Part shown: positions 1-8,768 of the stretch, piece by piece
How positions within the stretch are numbered: the first letter of the stretch is position 1
Layout: each line of letters starts with the position of its first letter
NCBI GenBank assembly: GCA_021298815.1
Contig: JAJTHE010000021.1
Coordinates: forward strand, 84,479 to 148,478
Source of the DNA: Betaproteobacteria bacterium
Lineage (GTDB): Bacteria; Pseudomonadota; Gammaproteobacteria; Burkholderiales; CAIKXV01
Direction: 5' to 3'
Length of the DNA: 64,000 nt
Notes under the pieces: generated by a model
Told to the model about the DNA's origin: nothing
Databases searched by the model: none
Seen by the model: the letters and a program-made list of their open reading frames with translations, nothing else
Made by a program: the position numbers and the translations under genes

Positions 1-661
1 CCAGCTTGCGCCAGTCTTCGCCGCGGCGTTCCAGCACGGCGCGGATCTCCGGATCGCCGAACTTCACCAGCGAGGTCTCGTCGATCTGCAGGTAGGTGCA
101 GCCAGCCGCATGCAACGCGGCGAACTCCTGCCGGTAGACCTCGATCACGTCGGCCCAGAAGCCGTCGAGCGAGGTGTAGGCGTCGCGCAGGATGGCGTCG
201 TTGCCGCCCATGAAGTGCAGCACGATCGGCGAGGGCACCGTCATCTTCGGCGTGCACGTCGTGATCGAGCGCACGAAGGCGAGGTGCTCGGCGAAGATCG
301 GCCCGGTCCAGCGCAGCGGCTTGTGGATGACCAGCTTCTCGACCGGGATGGTGTCGCCCTTGCCGTTGCGATGGACGAAGTCGCCCGGCTCGGCCTTCAG
401 GCCGCCGGATCCCAGCGCCTTGCGGAAGAAGTCGACGATGTAGTTCTGCCGGCGGAATTCGCCGTCGCTGACGATGCGCAACCCGGCGGCCTCCTGCCGC
501 GCGACGACCTCGCGGATGGCGTCGTCCTCGATGCGCTCGAGTTCGTCGTCCGCCAGCAGGCGCTTGCGGCGCTGCTCGCGCGCTTCGATGAGATGCGCGG
601 GGCGCAGCAGGCTGCCGACCTGGTCGGCGCGGAAGGGGGGCGAGTGCGGGGCGGCGGTCAT
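1..661 (-). CDS. Cobalamin-independent methionine synthase II (MetE C-terminal-like) family protein, partial (runs off window start)
   Basis: Hand translation of the minus strand from ATG at 661: MTAAPHSPPFRADQVGSLLRPAHLIEAREQRRKRLLADDELERIEDDAIREVVARQEAAGLRIVSDGEFRR...YLQIDETSLVKFGDPEIRAVLERRGEDWRKL; typical UROD/MetE-like barrel motifs (DQVGSLLRP, SDGEFRR, QIDE). Absent from ORF track because it is open at the edge. Confidence 0.85.
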   Translation of the reverse strand, partial: MTAAPHSPPFRADQVGSLLRPAHLIEAREQRRKRLLADDELERIEDDAIREVVARQEAAGLRIVSDGEFRRQNYIVDFFRKALGSGGLKAEPGDFVHRNGKGDTIPVEKLVIHKPLRWTGPIFAEHLAFVRSITTCTPKMTVPSPIVLHFMGGNDAILRDAYTSLDGFWADVIEVYRQEFAALHAAGCTYLQIDETSLVKFGDPEIRAVLERRGEDWRKL

Positions 662-834
662 GTTCTTCTCGTTATGTCCGGTTCTGCGAGTGAATCCGTG
701 CGGGGTGGGATGCTCCGCCATGGAAGAGGGGGCGTCAATCGGGTGGGAAAACGGTTGGCGAGTGGGGGTTTCCGGCAAGGCGGGGCGGGCGGTGGCGGGA
801 TACGTTCGAGGCATCTTGCGACGCGATCATCTGG

Positions 835-855
835 CACATATACTCGCACATATAC
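835..855. promoter_or_regulatory. Putative antitoxin operator: two direct copies of CACATATAC with 12-bp periodicity just upstream of the RHH antitoxin
   Basis: CACATATAC at 835-843 and 847-855; first antitoxin ATG at 861. Confidence 0.45.
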
Positions 856-860
856 GTTCC

Positions 861-1106
861 ATGATGGATGCCATGGCGCAGATCACCCTGTACCTTGACG
901 AGGAAACCGACGCTTTGCTGACCAGGGCTGCCTCAGCGTCCGGCCTGTCGAAAAGCCGCTGGGTAGCCCGTGCGATCCGCAGCCATGCGGACGACGCCTT
1001 GCCGGATGCGTTCAGAGGGCTGGCGGGTGCGTTCCCCGACTTCCCGCTGCAGGACTGCGCTGCCGATGCGCGATTGCCGCCGGACACGCCGAGGATCGGC
1101 TTCTGA
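861..1106 (+). CDS. Ribbon-helix-helix (CopG/VapB-like) antitoxin
   Basis: MMDAMAQITLYLDEETDALLTRAASASGLSKSRWVARAIRSHADDALP...; RHH pattern, directly followed by a PIN gene. Start corrected from the longer track ORF 474..1106. Confidence 0.8.
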   Translation: MMDAMAQITLYLDEETDALLTRAASASGLSKSRWVARAIRSHADDALPDAFRGLAGAFPDFPLQDCAADARLPPDTPRIGF

Positions 1107-1517
1107 GTGTTCGCGCTCGATACGAACACTGTCAGCTACTACTTCCGCGGTGACCCTCAGGTCGTGCCCCGGATGCACGCGCTGCCTCCCGCGCGGCTGC
1201 TCGTGCCCAGCGTGGTGGTCTACGAACTGCGCTACGGTCTGCTGCGACTGCCGCCTGCAGCGGCGCAGCCTCGCCTCGAAGCGCTGGACACCTTCCTCGA
1301 AGCCCTTCAGGTGCTCGATTTCGACGAGGGGTGCGCGCAGGTCGCGGCGTCATTGCGTGTGCGCCTCGAGGGGGCAGGAAGCCCCATCGGTCCCCACGAT
1401 CTGCTCATCGCGGCTACTGCACTGCGCCACGGTGCGGCACTGGTCACGCGCAACGTCGCTGAATTCTCGAGGGTGCCGGGGCTGGAGGTGGTGAACTGGC
1501 ACGACGTCACGCCCTGA
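1107..1517 (+). CDS. vapC: PIN-domain ribonuclease toxin, VapC family (GTG start abutting antitoxin stop)
   Basis: MFALDTNTVSYYFRGDP...VVVYELRYGL...PIGPHDLLIAATALRHGAALVTRNVAEFSRVPGLEVVNW; intact PIN acidic residues. Confidence 0.9.
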   Translation: MFALDTNTVSYYFRGDPQVVPRMHALPPARLLVPSVVVYELRYGLLRLPPAAAQPRLEALDTFLEALQVLDFDEGCAQVAASLRVRLEGAGSPIGPHDLLIAATALRHGAALVTRNVAEFSRVPGLEVVNWHDVTP

Positions 1518-1546
1518 ATGCTCCCACCGGCCGGAACTTCACTGCC

Positions 1547-2419
1547 ATGAGCGACGCATCCGCGCCGTCCCCGCTCCCCGCACCGCCCTGGCTGCGCATC
1601 CTGCGCCATCCGGGCGTGCGCCTGCTCCTGCTCGGCTTCCTGCTGTTCTACACGCTGGGCTTCAGCAACCATTTCATGGCGGCGCAGGAAGGCTCGCCGC
1701 TGGCAGCCCTCGCGGTGGCGGTCGGCATGGTCGCGCTGGGCCTGGCGATCTACGCGGGCTTCGTCCGCTGGGTGGAAGGTCGCCAGGTCACCGAGCTCGC
1801 GCTGTCGCCGGCCGCGCGTGAACTGGGCCTCGGCCTGGCGGTCGGCACCGCGCTCTACACGTCCTGCGTGCTGGTTCTGATGGTGCTGGGCATCTACCGC
1901 ATCGAGGGGCTGAATCCGCTGTCTTTCCTGCTGCCGGCCGTGGCGATGGCGCTGAGTTCCGGCTTCCTGGAAGAGCTGCTGTTCCGTGGCGCGCTGTTCC
2001 GGATCGTCGAGGAGTGGGCGGGCAGCTGGGTGGCGCTGGTGGTGTCTTCCTTCGTATTCGGGTTCCTGCACCTGGTGAATCCCGAGGCCACCGTCACCGG
2101 TGCGCTGTTCAGCAGCATCGAGGCCGGCCTGCTCCTCGCGGCCGCGTACATGGTCACGCGCCGCCTGTGGCTGGGCATCGGCTTCCATGTGTCGTGGAAC
2201 TACACCCAGTCGGCGGTCTTCTCCGGCATCGTCTCCGGCGGCGAGGCCGCGCCGGGGTTGATCCGGGACACGATCGAAGGGCCGGCCCTGCTGACCGGCG
2301 GGTCGTTCGGCATCGAGGCGTCGCTGACCGCGTTCGTGTTCTGCACGGCCGTGGGCATCGTGCTGCTCAGGATGGCGATGCGGCGGGGCCACGTGGTGCC
2401 GCCGTCGTGGAAGCGCTGA
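1547..2419 (+). CDS. CPBP family intramembrane (glutamic) metalloprotease
   Basis: Multiple hydrophobic segments and FLEELLFRGALFR (EExxxR) plus SSFVFGFLHL motif. Confidence 0.85.
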   Translation: MSDASAPSPLPAPPWLRILRHPGVRLLLLGFLLFYTLGFSNHFMAAQEGSPLAALAVAVGMVALGLAIYAGFVRWVEGRQVTELALSPAARELGLGLAVGTALYTSCVLVLMVLGIYRIEGLNPLSFLLPAVAMALSSGFLEELLFRGALFRIVEEWAGSWVALVVSSFVFGFLHLVNPEATVTGALFSSIEAGLLLAAAYMVTRRLWLGIGFHVSWNYTQSAVFSGIVSGGEAAPGLIRDTIEGPALLTGGSFGIEASLTAFVFCTAVGIVLLRMAMRRGHVVPPSWKR

Positions 2420-2488
2420 CCCCGCGGTAGGGCGTAGACTCGAGCCAGACGTCGATCCATCGACGCAGCCGCACCCCGGAGGAGAACC

Positions 2489-3457
2489 ATGCGCCATCTC
2501 GCGATTGCCGCGACCGCCCTTGCCATTGCCTTGCCGCCCACCCATGCGGCTGCGCAGTCCTTCCCCGCCAAGCCCCTGCGCATGGTGGTGCCCACCGCAC
2601 CCAGCGGTTCGGCCGACATCATGGGCCGGCTCGCCGCCGAGCACCTGCAGAAGCGCCTGGGCCAGCCGGTCGTGGTCGAGAACCGCCCCGGCGCGGGACA
2701 GACCATCGCCACCAACGCGGTCGCGCGCAGCGAGCCGGATGGCTACACGCTGCTGCTGGTGACGGTGAGCTATGTCATCAACCCGGCGATCTATCCGAAG
2801 CTGCCCTACGATCCGAACACGGACCTCACCGGGGTTGCGATGCTGGGCCGCGGGCCGCTGCTGGTGGCGGTGCATCCTTCACTGCCCGTGCGTTCGGTGA
2901 AGGAACTGATCGCGCTGGGACGTGCCCGGGCGGGCAAGCTCGACTTCGGCAGTGCCGGCGCCGGCACCATCCCGCACCTGGCCGCCGAACTGTTCGTGAG
3001 CTATGCGAAGGTGCCGATGGTGCACGTGCCCTACAAGGGCATCGCGCCCGCAGTCGCGGCCGCCGTCGCGGGCGAGGTGCCGGTGGTGTTCTCGAGCACG
3101 CCGGCGGTGAGTCCGATGGTGAAGGCGCAGCGGCTGCGTGCGCTGGCGGTCACCACGGCGAAGCGGGCGGCGTTCATGCCCGAGCTGCCCTCGGTCGCGG
3201 AAGCCGGCGTGCCCGGCTATGACGTGGCGACCTGGTGGGGCGTGCTGGCACCGGCGAAGACGCCGGTGGCCATCGTCAACCGGCTCAACGACGAGATCCG
3301 CAAGGGCATGGCGTCCGACGAAGCCACCAGCGTGATCATCGCCAACGGCGCGGTACCCGAGCTGCAGATGATGCCGGACCAGTTCAATGCGCTGCTGACG
3401 GCGGAGATCGCGGCCTGGAAGAAGGTCGTCCGCGAACGCAACATCAAGGCGGACTGA
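2489..3457 (+). CDS. TTT substrate-binding protein (TctC/Bug family)
   Basis: Signal peptide; FPAKPLRMVVPTAPSGSADIMGRLAAEHLQKRLGQPVVVENRPGAGQ...MVHVPYKGIAPA. Confidence 0.95.
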   Translation: MRHLAIAATALAIALPPTHAAAQSFPAKPLRMVVPTAPSGSADIMGRLAAEHLQKRLGQPVVVENRPGAGQTIATNAVARSEPDGYTLLLVTVSYVINPAIYPKLPYDPNTDLTGVAMLGRGPLLVAVHPSLPVRSVKELIALGRARAGKLDFGSAGAGTIPHLAAELFVSYAKVPMVHVPYKGIAPAVAAAVAGEVPVVFSSTPAVSPMVKAQRLRALAVTTAKRAAFMPELPSVAEAGVPGYDVATWWGVLAPAKTPVAIVNRLNDEIRKGMASDEATSVIIANGAVPELQMMPDQFNALLTAEIAAWKKVVRERNIKAD

Positions 3458-4382
3458 CCAGGCCCAGTGCCTGCAGCATGTCGCGGGTGAAGGCGCGCTC
3501 GTCGTCGAGGAACGACTGCAGCGGCGTGCCGGTGAGCAAGTGGTCGGTCCAGCCGTTGGCGGCCAGTTCGTCCTGCCACTGCGGGTGCCGGACGGCCTTG
3601 CCCAGCACCTGCGTCCAGTACGCCAGATGCGCGCTGCCGATGCCCGGCGCAGCGAGCACGCCGCGCCACTGGCCGATGACGCAGGGCACGGACGACTCGG
3701 TCCATGTGGGTGCGCCGGCGAACACGCCAGACAGGCGAGCGGGTGCGGACACCACCAGCGTGCGGACGGTGCCGGCCTCAAGCGCCTTGCGCGCACTGAC
3801 CGCGGAGATCACGCCGAGCTGTGCATTGCCTGCGGCCACGTCGTCCACCGCGTAGGGTGCCGACTCGAACACGCGCAGGTCCAGCTTGCGGGGATCGGCA
3901 CCCGCGTGCGTGAGCAGCTGTCCCATCGCGATATGGCTCGTGCTGCCGACGGCAGTCGCCAGCGAAATCCTGATCGAGGCGGGATCGGCGGCGAGCATCG
4001 AGAGCAGGGTCGTTGCATCGCGGATCGGGGAATCGGCCGGCACGATGAACGCGAGGTACTCGGTGAACAGGTTCGCCACCGGCACCAGCGCCGCATGGTC
4101 GAAGGTGCCGGTGCCGAGGATGCGGTTGCTCAGCAGCGGTGGCGCGCTGATCGACAGCACATGCGGATCGCCCGCGCGTGCGCGCAACGCCTCCCAGGCA
4201 TGGCCACCGCCGTTGCCCGGCAGGTTGGCGAGCGTCATCGGCACGTCGATCAGCTTCGCCGATTCCAGGATGCGGATCAGCGTGCGCGCCGGGCGATCCT
4301 GGCCGCCACCGGGCGGGGTGCCGACGATGAATTCGATCTCGCGGGTGGGGTGCCAGGCGGGTGGCGGGGTGGATGGTGTCAT
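3444..4382 (-). CDS. TctC/Bug-family binding-protein homologue without a recognisable signal peptide
   Basis: MTPSTPPPAWHPTREIEFIVGTPPGGGQDRPARTLIRIL...MTLANLPGNGGG; Bug-like core begins within ~15 residues of the start. 3' end overlaps the convergent 2489..3457 gene by 14 nt. Confidence 0.8.
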   Translation of the reverse strand: MTPSTPPPAWHPTREIEFIVGTPPGGGQDRPARTLIRILESAKLIDVPMTLANLPGNGGGHAWEALRARAGDPHVLSISAPPLLSNRILGTGTFDHAALVPVANLFTEYLAFIVPADSPIRDATTLLSMLAADPASIRISLATAVGSTSHIAMGQLLTHAGADPRKLDLRVFESAPYAVDDVAAGNAQLGVISAVSARKALEAGTVRTLVVSAPARLSGVFAGAPTWTESSVPCVIGQWRGVLAAPGIGSAHLAYWTQVLGKAVRHPQWQDELAANGWTDHLLTGTPLQSFLDDERAFTRDMLQALGLVSPP

Positions 4383-4415
4383 GGGGCTTCCCTGCTCGCC
4401 GGCGTGCAGTCGCCG

Positions 4416-5363
4416 CTACTCCGGCTTGATCCCGATCGCCTTGACCACCCTGGCCCAGCGCGCGATCTCTTCGCGCACGAAGCGGGAAAACTCCTCGGGC
4501 GAACTGGGCGCCACGTCGGCCCCGAGCGCGTTGAGCTTGCTGGTGATGTCGGGGTTCCTGAGTATCTTCGCCGACTCGTTGCTCAGCCGGCCGATGATGC
4601 TGGCGGGTGTGCCTGCCGGCGCGAACAACCCGAACCACAGCGTCACGTTGTAGCCGGGCACACCCGACTCGGAAACCGTCGGCACGTCGGGAAGCTGCGA
4701 CGAGCGCTTCTCGCCGGTGACTGCGATCGCACGCAGGCGTCCCGACTGCACATGGGGCAGCCCGCCCGGGAAGCCCAGCGACGCGAGCTGGATATGTCCG
4801 GCGATGAGATCGCTGGCGACCGCGCCCGCGCCCTTGTAGGGCACGAAGGTCATCTGGATGCCGAGCAGTTCCATGCCGAGGTGGTTCGGCGAGCCGCTGT
4901 TGGCGCCGTAGGCGAGCTCCCCCGGGCGTGCCTTGCCCAAGGCGAGAAGGTCCTTCACCGACTTCACCCGCAGGGATGGATGCACTGCCAGGATGCTGGG
5001 AAAGACTGCTCCCTGGGTGACTGCGGCGAGGTCCTTCGCCATGTCGTAGGACAGCTTCTGGTACAGGCTCATCCCGACGGCTTGCGGCGAGCCTGCGATG
5101 AGCAGGGTGTGGCCGTCTGAAGGCGACTTCGCGACCAGTTCCGCGCCGATGTGGCCACCGCCGCCCGACCGGTTCTCGACGATGACCGGCCGGCCGAGGC
5201 TTTCGCCCAGCCCCGGCGCGAGGAAGCGCGCCAGCACGTCGGCCGAACCGCCGGGTGCCAGTGGCACGACAAGGCGCACTGGCCGCGTCGGATAGTCCTG
5301 CGCCGTGGCCGCGAGCGGCAGTGCGGCGAGCGCGTACGCGGCGACGCGAACGAGTGGCTTCAC
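4416..5363 (-). CDS. TTT substrate-binding protein (TctC/Bug family)
   Basis: MKPLVRVAAYALAALPLAATAQDYPTRPVRLVVPLAPGGSADVLARFLAPGLGESLGRPVIVENRSGGGG...MTFVPYKGAGA. Confidence 0.95.
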   Translation of the reverse strand: MKPLVRVAAYALAALPLAATAQDYPTRPVRLVVPLAPGGSADVLARFLAPGLGESLGRPVIVENRSGGGGHIGAELVAKSPSDGHTLLIAGSPQAVGMSLYQKLSYDMAKDLAAVTQGAVFPSILAVHPSLRVKSVKDLLALGKARPGELAYGANSGSPNHLGMELLGIQMTFVPYKGAGAVASDLIAGHIQLASLGFPGGLPHVQSGRLRAIAVTGEKRSSQLPDVPTVSESGVPGYNVTLWFGLFAPAGTPASIIGRLSNESAKILRNPDITSKLNALGADVAPSSPEEFSRFVREEIARWARVVKAIGIKPE

Positions 5364-5449
5364 GGACTCCTCCTGTCTGGTCTGGCGTCGATCTTTGCCG
5401 ACGTCTGCGGGGCGTGGGTGCTGCGGGGCGTTAGGTCAGGCGATCCGCA

Positions 5450-6358
5450 TCAGTCGAAATCGTAGACCTTGCGCGGGTTGTCGAGCAGGATCCTGTGCTG
5501 CTGAGCGGGATCGTCGGTCCACGCGGACAGGACGTCCAGCAGGTCGCCGTCGTTGGGCATCACGAAGTTGGCGGGCATATGGCCTGGCACGGCAGGATGG
5601 GGCCAGTCGCTGCCCCAGACGGTACGATCGGGTGCCGCCGCGATCAGGGCCTTCGCGAACGGCACCACGTCCGGCCACGGATACGGCAGTTCGGATAGCC
5701 GGTAGGGTGCGGACAGCTTCACCCAGAACCGCTCTTCCCGCATGAGCTCGAGCAGGGCGGCGAAGCCGGGGTGCGTGACGCCGGCCTCCGCGGGGATGTG
5801 GCCCATGTGGTCGAACACGACATGCACCGGCAGCTTGCGCAGGCGCGGGGCGATCTCGGGCAGGTTGCGCGAGTCGACATGCAGCTGCACATGCCACTTG
5901 AACGGACTGACGCGGGCGGCGATCGTTTCGAGGTCGTCGAGCATCAGCCCGCTCTTCGCGAACAGGTTGACGCGCACGCCGCGGAAGCCCGCCTTGTGCA
6001 GTCGATCGAGTTCCTGCTCCGGCACGTCCGTCGGGACCACCGCGACGCCGCGCCATGCGCCCTTCATCTCGACCAGCGTATCGAGCTGGCGCTCGTTGTC
6101 CATCCCGTACACGCTGGGCGTGACGAGCACGGCGCGCGAGATGCCCAGCGTCGCCAGCAACGCACGGTACTGCGCGAGCGTGACGTCAGGCGGCGTGAAC
6201 AGGCGCTTGGGCGAGAACGGGTAACGCGCCACCGGACCGAAGATGTGCGCGTGGCAGTCGATCGCGCCAGCGGGCGCCTGCAGCTTCGGCTTGCGTGGCG
6301 ATACGTCGGGGCCATCGCAGATCGGGATGCCATCGGCATCCAGCGGGGCGTTGCTCAT
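5450..6358 (-). CDS. Amidohydrolase-superfamily protein resembling 2-pyrone-4,6-dicarboxylate lactonase (LigI-like)
   Basis: AIDCHAHIFGPVARYPFSPKRLFTPPDVTLAQYRALLATLGISRAVLVTPSVYG...VVFDHMGHIP...VWGSDWPHP. Confidence 0.8.
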   Translation of the reverse strand: MSNAPLDADGIPICDGPDVSPRKPKLQAPAGAIDCHAHIFGPVARYPFSPKRLFTPPDVTLAQYRALLATLGISRAVLVTPSVYGMDNERQLDTLVEMKGAWRGVAVVPTDVPEQELDRLHKAGFRGVRVNLFAKSGLMLDDLETIAARVSPFKWHVQLHVDSRNLPEIAPRLRKLPVHVVFDHMGHIPAEAGVTHPGFAALLELMREERFWVKLSAPYRLSELPYPWPDVVPFAKALIAAAPDRTVWGSDWPHPAVPGHMPANFVMPNDGDLLDVLSAWTDDPAQQHRILLDNPRKVYDFD

Positions 6359-6433
6359 CGGGGACCTCGCACGGTGTTTTCTGAAGTCAGCGTAGCATAG
6401 CCAATCGTCAAACTACGCGCGACCGAGGACCCC

Positions 6434-7183
6434 ATGGCGGACAAGCCACTCACCGGCAAGATCGATCCCAGACGCATCGTGATGCGCGACATACCCCGTC
6501 CCTCGCGGGCGGTGATCGAGGACTTCCTCGCGCTCACGGATCTCGCGGGAACGGTGTCCGATGCGATGGACGAGCTGGGCATCGACGCGGCCATCCCGGC
6601 CGGGGTGCTCCACCCGATGCTGCCTGGTGCGCGCATGGTCGGACCGGCAGTCACCGTGCGCAACATCCGGCAGTCGGTGCCGCCGACGCTGGGCGCGATG
6701 GAGCGCAAGTCGAAGCAGGCCGACCTCGAGGCGCACAACCTTGCCGAGCCTGGCGACGTGATCGTGATCGAAGGTGCGGTCGATGTCTCCAGCCTCGGTG
6801 GCAACTCGTGCACCCTCGGCCATCGGCAGGGCGAGGCCGGCGCGATCATCGATGGCGCCACGCGAGACGTCGAGACGGCCCGGCGGCTGGGCTATCCGGT
6901 CTGGGCCCGGGGCGTGAGCCTTGTCACCGGCAAGTGGCGGATGGAGACGGTCGCGATCAACGGCCCGGTGCAGATTGCCGGCGTGCCGGTGGACGCGGGC
7001 GACCTGGTGGTCGCCGATGACAACGGCGTGTGCATCGTGCCGCGTGCGCGCGTGGCCGAGGTGCTCGCCCGTGCGCAGGCGCTGTCGGCGGCCGAAGACG
7101 AGCGCGCCCGCGATGTCGCAGCAGGGATGAGCATCCCGGACGTGGCGAACAAGGCGTACTTCAAGAAGATCGGCGGGAAGTGA
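6434..7183 (+). CDS. RraA-family protein / 4-carboxy-4-hydroxy-2-oxoadipate aldolase-like
   Basis: TVSDAMDELGI...MVGPAVTVRN...GDVIVIEGAVDVSSLGGNSCTLGHRQGEAGAIIDGATRDVETARRLGYPVWARGVS. Confidence 0.85.
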   Translation: MADKPLTGKIDPRRIVMRDIPRPSRAVIEDFLALTDLAGTVSDAMDELGIDAAIPAGVLHPMLPGARMVGPAVTVRNIRQSVPPTLGAMERKSKQADLEAHNLAEPGDVIVIEGAVDVSSLGGNSCTLGHRQGEAGAIIDGATRDVETARRLGYPVWARGVSLVTGKWRMETVAINGPVQIAGVPVDAGDLVVADDNGVCIVPRARVAEVLARAQALSAAEDERARDVAAGMSIPDVANKAYFKKIGGK

Positions 7184-7205
7184 CGCACTCGCTGTCCTGA
7201 ATCGC

Positions 7206-8384
7206 ATGCGCGACAACGACCTCTTCCGCCGCTTCCCCAGCATCCCGATGATGCGCAGCGCCGCACGGCGGCGGCTGCCCCGCTTCGCCTTCGAATACCT
7301 CGACGGCGGCGCCGGCACCGACATTGGCATCGACCGCAACTGGCGTGCGCTCGACGCCGTCGAGATCGTCCCGCGCTATGGCGTGTGCACCGCACTGCCG
7401 CCGGTCGACACCGAACTGTTCGGCTGCCGCTATGCCGGCCCGGTCGGCGTGGCACCGATGGGCAGCCCGGCGATCTGCTTCCCGGGCGCCGACCGCATGC
7501 TCGCGGCCGCGGCGCAGGCGGCGCGGCTGCCCTACACGCTGAGCGCCGTCGGAGGCATGACGATCGAGGAGGCCGCCGCGGTCGCGCCGGACGTGTTCTG
7601 GTTCCAGCTGCCCCGCCTGTCGCTCGATGGCCATCGGATCGGCCTGGACATGGCGAGTCGCGCGCAGGCGGCAGGCGCGCATGCGCTGATCCTCACGCTG
7701 GACACCCCGGTGCGCACCACCCGGCCGCGCGAAGTGCGCAGCGGCGTCACCACGCCGTTCCGTGTCGACCTGCGCATGCTGGTCGAGATCCTCGGCGCAC
7801 CGTCATGGGCGCGGGCGATGCGCCGGCACGGCGTGCCCCGCTTCGCGAGCTTCCGGAAGTACGCGCCGAACGCGGGCCTCGCCGAGATGGCCGAGTTCGT
7901 GGCCCGGCAGACGCCCGGCGCGTTCGACTGGGAGGAGGTCGCGCTGTTCCGCGACCACTGGAAGGGGTCGCTGCTGGTGAAGGGCATCCTGCATCCGCAG
8001 GATGCGGAGCGGGCGCTGGCGATCGGTTGCGACGGGATCGTCGTGTCCAACCATGGCGGCCGGCAGGTCGATGCGCTGCCGCCGCCGGTCGACGTGCTGC
8101 CGGCGATCGTGCGCACGGTCGCCGGCCGTGCGACGGTGCTGATGGATTCCGGCGTGCGCAGCGGCACCGACATCGTGCGTGCCGTGGCCCTCGGGGCCGA
8201 TGCGGTGCTGATGGGCAAGTGCTTCCTGTGGAGCATCGGTGCGATCGGCGAGCGCGGGCCGCTGCATGCGATGGACCTGCTCCTGGGGGAGGCGCGGGCG
8301 TCGCTGGGGCAGGTCGGGGCGTTGACGCTGGCCGAGGCGCGGAAGGCGGAGGTGCGGCATGCGGCGGCGTACAGGTTCGCCTGA
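7206..8384 (+). CDS. FMN-dependent alpha-hydroxy-acid oxidase/dehydrogenase (LldD/glycolate oxidase family)
   Basis: FAFEYLDGGAGTD...GVAPMGSPAICFPGAD...LVKGILHPQDAERALAIGCDGIVVSNHGGRQVD...VLMDSGVRSGTDIVRAVALGADAVLMGK. Confidence 0.92.
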   Translation: MRDNDLFRRFPSIPMMRSAARRRLPRFAFEYLDGGAGTDIGIDRNWRALDAVEIVPRYGVCTALPPVDTELFGCRYAGPVGVAPMGSPAICFPGADRMLAAAAQAARLPYTLSAVGGMTIEEAAAVAPDVFWFQLPRLSLDGHRIGLDMASRAQAAGAHALILTLDTPVRTTRPREVRSGVTTPFRVDLRMLVEILGAPSWARAMRRHGVPRFASFRKYAPNAGLAEMAEFVARQTPGAFDWEEVALFRDHWKGSLLVKGILHPQDAERALAIGCDGIVVSNHGGRQVDALPPPVDVLPAIVRTVAGRATVLMDSGVRSGTDIVRAVALGADAVLMGKCFLWSIGAIGERGPLHAMDLLLGEARASLGQVGALTLAEARKAEVRHAAAYRFA

Positions 8385-8472
8385 CCCGAGGTATCGACCG
8401 GGTAACGGTGCTTCCGCCCGTTGCAGCAAGTCCCCGAGAGGGTAGACTTGTCAGCTGCAGAAGGCAGGCCCC

Positions 8473-8727
8473 ATGGATAGCTGGCCCGTTCAGGATGCAA
8501 AGGCGCGATTCAGCGAAATGCTCGATGCCTGCCTCAACGAGGGGCCGCAGCTCGTCACTCGTCGCGGGACGGAGGCAGCGGTGCTTGTTCCTGTCGGAGA
8601 GTGGCGCCGCCTGCAAGCCGCCGCACGGTCTTCGATCAAGCAGTTGCTGCTCAGCGACGAAGCGCGCCACGAGTTCCGGTTGCCGGCCCGCGGCAGTGCG
8701 CGGCGCCGCACGCCTGCCGCTGCATAG
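8473..8727 (+). CDS. Phd/YefM-family antitoxin, no toxin gene adjacent
   Basis: MDSWPVQDAKARFSEMLDACLNEGPQLVTRRGTEAAVLVPVGEWRRLQ; next downstream gene is a convergent tctC on the other strand. Confidence 0.85.
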   Translation: MDSWPVQDAKARFSEMLDACLNEGPQLVTRRGTEAAVLVPVGEWRRLQAAARSSIKQLLLSDEARHEFRLPARGSARRRTPAAA

Positions 8728-8768
8728 GGGGAGGGCCTGATGCACGGCACTGAGCAGTGCTACCCGAC

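Noticed and set aside
110-898. 262-aa + strand ORF at the left end
   Set aside because: Antisense to the MetE-like gene on the minus strand, whose motif-rich translation is far more convincing.
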